DNA of 64,000 nt from Brachybacterium sp. SGAir0954 (GTDB lineage Bacteria > Actinomycetota > Actinomycetes > Actinomycetales > Dermabacteraceae), in the NCBI RefSeq assembly GCF_005490785.1, contig NZ_CP027295.1:310001-374000 (forward strand), given 5' to 3'. Shown piece after piece: positions 61,714-64,000 of this stretch. Below the pieces are notes generated by a model that saw only the letters and a list, made by a program, of their open reading frames with translations, was not told the DNA's origin and did no database searches. Positions within the stretch are counted from its first letter, which is position 1. The number at the start of each line of letters is the position of its first letter. The position numbers and the translations under genes were made by a program.

Positions 61714-62076
61714 TCAGTCGGGGGCGATGACACCGGCGGACTCCTCGGGGTGGCGCTGGAGCCAGCTCTCGATGAAGGGGCACACGATGATGATCCTGAG
61801 GCCGGCGGCGCGGGACTCGCGGAGGGCGGTGCGGGCGAGCACGGAGGCCACTCCCCCGCCGCGCTGGGCGGGGTCGGTGACGGTGTGGAGCAGTTCGATG
61901 CGGCCGCGCCGGCGCTCGTAGGTGGTGATGCCGACGACCTCGCCGTCGCGCACCGCCTCGAAGCGGCGTGCCCCGGTGTTGTCCCGCACCTGCACGCGAC
62001 CGGGTGGGCCGGGCGGCGGGCGCTCGGTGGTGGGCCGGTTGTCGGGGTCGTAGGAGGTGTCTGCCTCGGCGGTCAT
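61714..62076 (-). CDS. YidJ/YjdJ-type small GNAT N-acetyltransferase
   Basis: A 120-residue protein with a compact GNAT fold: ARRFEAVRDGEVVGITTYERRRGRIELLHTVTDPAQRGGGVASVLARTAL, then LRIIIVCPFIESWLQRHPE. The RGGGVA acetyl-CoA loop and the CPFIESWLQRHPE end are typical of the Gcn5-related YjdJ-like group. The first 30 residues are Pro-rich and disordered. The substrate is unknown. A GAGGAG site precedes the start. Confidence 0.85.
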   Translation of the reverse strand: MTAEADTSYDPDNRPTTERPPPGPPGRVQVRDNTGARRFEAVRDGEVVGITTYERRRGRIELLHTVTDPAQRGGGVASVLARTALRESRAAGLRIIIVCPFIESWLQRHPEESAGVIAPD

Positions 62077-62144
62077 GGCCGTCTCCTCGGGCCGGGCTCC
62101 CTACGCTACGGCAGTTCGGCGCGCCATGTCAGGGCTCCGCCGGG

Positions 62145-63923
62145 TCAGAACGGCGGCGGGACGTCGAACGGATCGGGTGGCGGAGGCGGGAGCGGGGGAA
62201 GCGGCGGCGGGGGCGGCGGGTCGATCCCGGCGGGCCCCTGCCAGTCCTCGTAGTACTCGACGAGCTGGGCGCTGCGACGGAGCAGGTACTCCTCGTGGAG
62301 CTCGTCCTCCACGGAGCGGGCGAAGAACCCCGCCGCCTCGAGCTCCCGCTCGAGGGCGGCGTCCCGCTTCGCGCGGAGCCCCGCCTGGTAGCGGTCCCAG
62401 GCCGTGCGGAAGTCCGCGGCGAGGACCTGTGTCACGAGGTCACGCTGCGCCTCGACCTCCGTGGAGGTCAGCTCCCCCACCGTCCACCTCGTGCTGCCGG
62501 TGTCGGTGCGTTCCGGGTCGAGAGCCCTGCTGGTCTTCATCCGATGGTGGGTGCGGCACAGCCGGTGCAGGTTCTCCGGGCTCGTGGCACCGCCTCTGCC
62601 CGGACGGATATGGTCGAATTCCTGGATATGGTCCGATTCCCCGATATCCACGACCCGCCGCGAACAGCCGGGCACGGCACATATCGGGTCGACGACCTTG
62701 AGATATTCCACCATCGCCGTGGACGGCCGGTACGTCGTCGCCGCGACGGGGAGGAATTCCCCGGTGACCGGATCCGTCAGAACCCGGTGCCAGGCGGTCG
62801 CGTTCGCCGCGAGGTCACGGGCCATGGCAGGAGGGATCGGCACCGTCCCGTCCAGCATCCCCGGCGCATCCGTCACGCCGAGGAGGGACAGGACGGGGAC
62901 GACGAGGTTCATCCGCACCGCGGCGGCGGGGACGGGGACGCCGTCGGTCCCGATCTCGGAGCGGGTCAGGAGGACGTAGCGGATCGCACCGAGCGGCATC
63001 GGAGCCCCGGTGCGGGCGGCGTCACCGTGGACGTCCCAGGGGATCGCCACCCCCGCTTCGCCGGCGCCGATGCGGGCGAGCGCGTGGCGCTGCGCATCCT
63101 GGACGGCATGCGCGGCGCGGTCGAGGCGCTTGGCGAGGTCGAGGATCTCCGGGGCGGGGCCGGTCACGGTGAGCTGCGCGGTGCCGTCGTCCTCGCTGGG
63201 GAGGACGAGCTCGACGTCCCGCTTGGACTCGGCGGTGCCGCCCGCCGCGGCGGCTGTGTCGACCCAGGCGACGAGCTGCCGCAGCAGGGTCCAGAACCTG
63301 TCCGCCGGGAGCGTCTCGAGCTGCCAGGACGAGACCTGCTCGTCGACGAAAGTACGCTGAGCAGCGGTGAGACTGCGGACGGAGCGGAGCAGGTGATCGC
63401 ACCATTCCGGCGGCAGGGCGCCGGACCCGACCTGGGCGAGGCATCGCGGGAGATCGGCGACGGCCATGCGCGCATCACGGAGGCGGCCGGCGGCGCGGCC
63501 GAGCTTGGCGCGCAGCACCACACCGACCGCGACGGCGTTCAGGTCGCCGTCGTCCCCCGCGTCCTCCACCCAGAGCTCCGCGAGGTCCGTCAGCTCCGCG
63601 ACATAGGCGGCCGCCTGCACCTCGCGACGCCGGCGCAGGATCCGCTGCAACGCCGCCGACTCGGGCGAGCCCTCCTCGACCTCCGCACGGGCATCGAGGT
63701 TCTCCTCCGTGACCCCGCTGCGCCCTCGCACGGAACCCCGCAGACGGCGCGGGAGGGAGCGAGCGTCCAGGGCGACGGGAGGGGTGGCGGCGCCCGAGGA
63801 AGCCTGCGGGGCAGGCGCCGAGGAGTCGGGCGGGACGGGCACCGAAGGGACCGCGAGGACGGACGCCAGGGGGTGCTGGGAAGCAGAGGCCTGCCCGGAG
63901 ACAGCCTTGACCGGAGCCGACAT
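62145..63923 (-). CDS. DUF222 / HNH endonuclease-domain protein (13E12-like)
   Basis: A 592-residue relative of the protein at 8451-9980. DUF222 spans about 70-400. The HNH motif is PICAVPGCSRRVVDIGESDHIQEFDHIRPGRGGATSPENLHRLCRTHHRMK. The extreme C-terminus is Pro-rich (DPPPPPPLPPLPPPPPDPF). The ATG at 63923 is favoured because AGGAGG lies 7 bases upstream of it; the GTG at 63929 is too close. The region before the start is AT-rich (TTATTTTAGAACG at the right edge). Nuclease function is inferred from the motif; the role is unknown. Confidence 0.87.
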   Translation of the reverse strand: MSAPVKAVSGQASASQHPLASVLAVPSVPVPPDSSAPAPQASSGAATPPVALDARSLPRRLRGSVRGRSGVTEENLDARAEVEEGSPESAALQRILRRRREVQAAAYVAELTDLAELWVEDAGDDGDLNAVAVGVVLRAKLGRAAGRLRDARMAVADLPRCLAQVGSGALPPEWCDHLLRSVRSLTAAQRTFVDEQVSSWQLETLPADRFWTLLRQLVAWVDTAAAAGGTAESKRDVELVLPSEDDGTAQLTVTGPAPEILDLAKRLDRAAHAVQDAQRHALARIGAGEAGVAIPWDVHGDAARTGAPMPLGAIRYVLLTRSEIGTDGVPVPAAAVRMNLVVPVLSLLGVTDAPGMLDGTVPIPPAMARDLAANATAWHRVLTDPVTGEFLPVAATTYRPSTAMVEYLKVVDPICAVPGCSRRVVDIGESDHIQEFDHIRPGRGGATSPENLHRLCRTHHRMKTSRALDPERTDTGSTRWTVGELTSTEVEAQRDLVTQVLAADFRTAWDRYQAGLRAKRDAALERELEAAGFFARSVEDELHEEYLLRRSAQLVEYYEDWQGPAGIDPPPPPPLPPLPPPPPDPFDVPPPF

Positions 63924-64000
63924 CCCCACACCTCCTCGTGCTCATCGCGGCCGGGGATCCCCATGAATCCCCACCGTTCCGCTCCCCTTATTTTAGAACG

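Overview
This 64 kb window is chromosomal DNA from a very GC-rich (well over 70% by eye) actinobacterium. Translational coupling through ATGA overlaps is common. Many genes start at GTG or have a TANNNT -10 box 6-7 bases before the start codon. The gene content is also actinobacterial: two DUF222/13E12-type HNH proteins, a DinB/mycothiol-transferase-like protein, an ECF sigma/YciI pair, a RlmC-type methyltransferase and a MinD-like ATPase with the KGGAHKTT Walker A. I infer Micrococcales, possibly Dermabacteraceae (Brachybacterium-like), but there is no rRNA gene to prove it. I see no phage, insertion sequence, integrase or CRISPR array. Most of the window is ordinary chromosome with accessory clusters.

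Layout. 0-10 kb: partial MalY/PatB-type aminotransferase, a protein with a HicA-like tail, a lipoprotein, the helicase HrpB, a GPP34 protein, a DUF3817 protein, RlmC coupled to an asparaginase, and a DUF222-HNH protein. 10-18 kb: DUF2127 and VOC proteins, a rhodanese-SufE couple, an M20 peptidase, a TetR regulator divergent from HPr across a palindromic operator, an MFS exporter and tRNA-Ser(CGA). 18-31 kb: oligopeptidase B, the metNIQ methionine importer, an ABC exporter followed by a DesK-type two-component system, a GNAT-AAA+ fusion, TadA, a DHFR-like reductase, and upp coupled to a methyltransferase.

31-34 kb is the most intriguing stretch. It holds a DUF1540 Cys-rich protein, a small open frame with 12 Met in 43 residues followed by two hairpins, an orphan winged-helix regulator with no receiver domain, and, between two convergent genes, a candidate free-standing structured RNA of about 295 nt on the minus strand. 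That RNA has a near-consensus promoter, pairing 5' and 3' ends, and a terminator hairpin.

34-50 kb: a PP2C-like phosphatase divergent from a MinD-like ATPase, then a HelZ-type SNF2 helicase/SWIM protein/serine hydrolase operon, a tail-anchored Ser/Thr kinase, an alkaline-phosphatase-fold protein, an alpha/beta hydrolase lacking its nucleophilic Ser (GDEAG), a CynX-type transporter, DoxX, and the acetate symporter pair ActP-DUF485. 50-64 kb: a GNAT, the ECF sigma/YciI pair, replicative helicase DnaB, a PadR pair, and a probable surface-polymer locus. That locus combines a GT2-GtrA fusion and a phosphodiester glycosidase with, divergently, DUF4956, a VTC polyphosphate-polymerase-like protein and a beta-helical lipoprotein. 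VOC, DinB and GNAT enzymes and a second DUF222-HNH protein close the window.

How the genes work together. The clearest functional units are methionine uptake (metNIQ), acetate uptake (ActP-DUF485), sulfur transfer (rhodanese-SufE), the ABC exporter with its adjacent two-component system, the SNF2-SWIM module, and the VTC/DUF4956/glycosidase surface locus.
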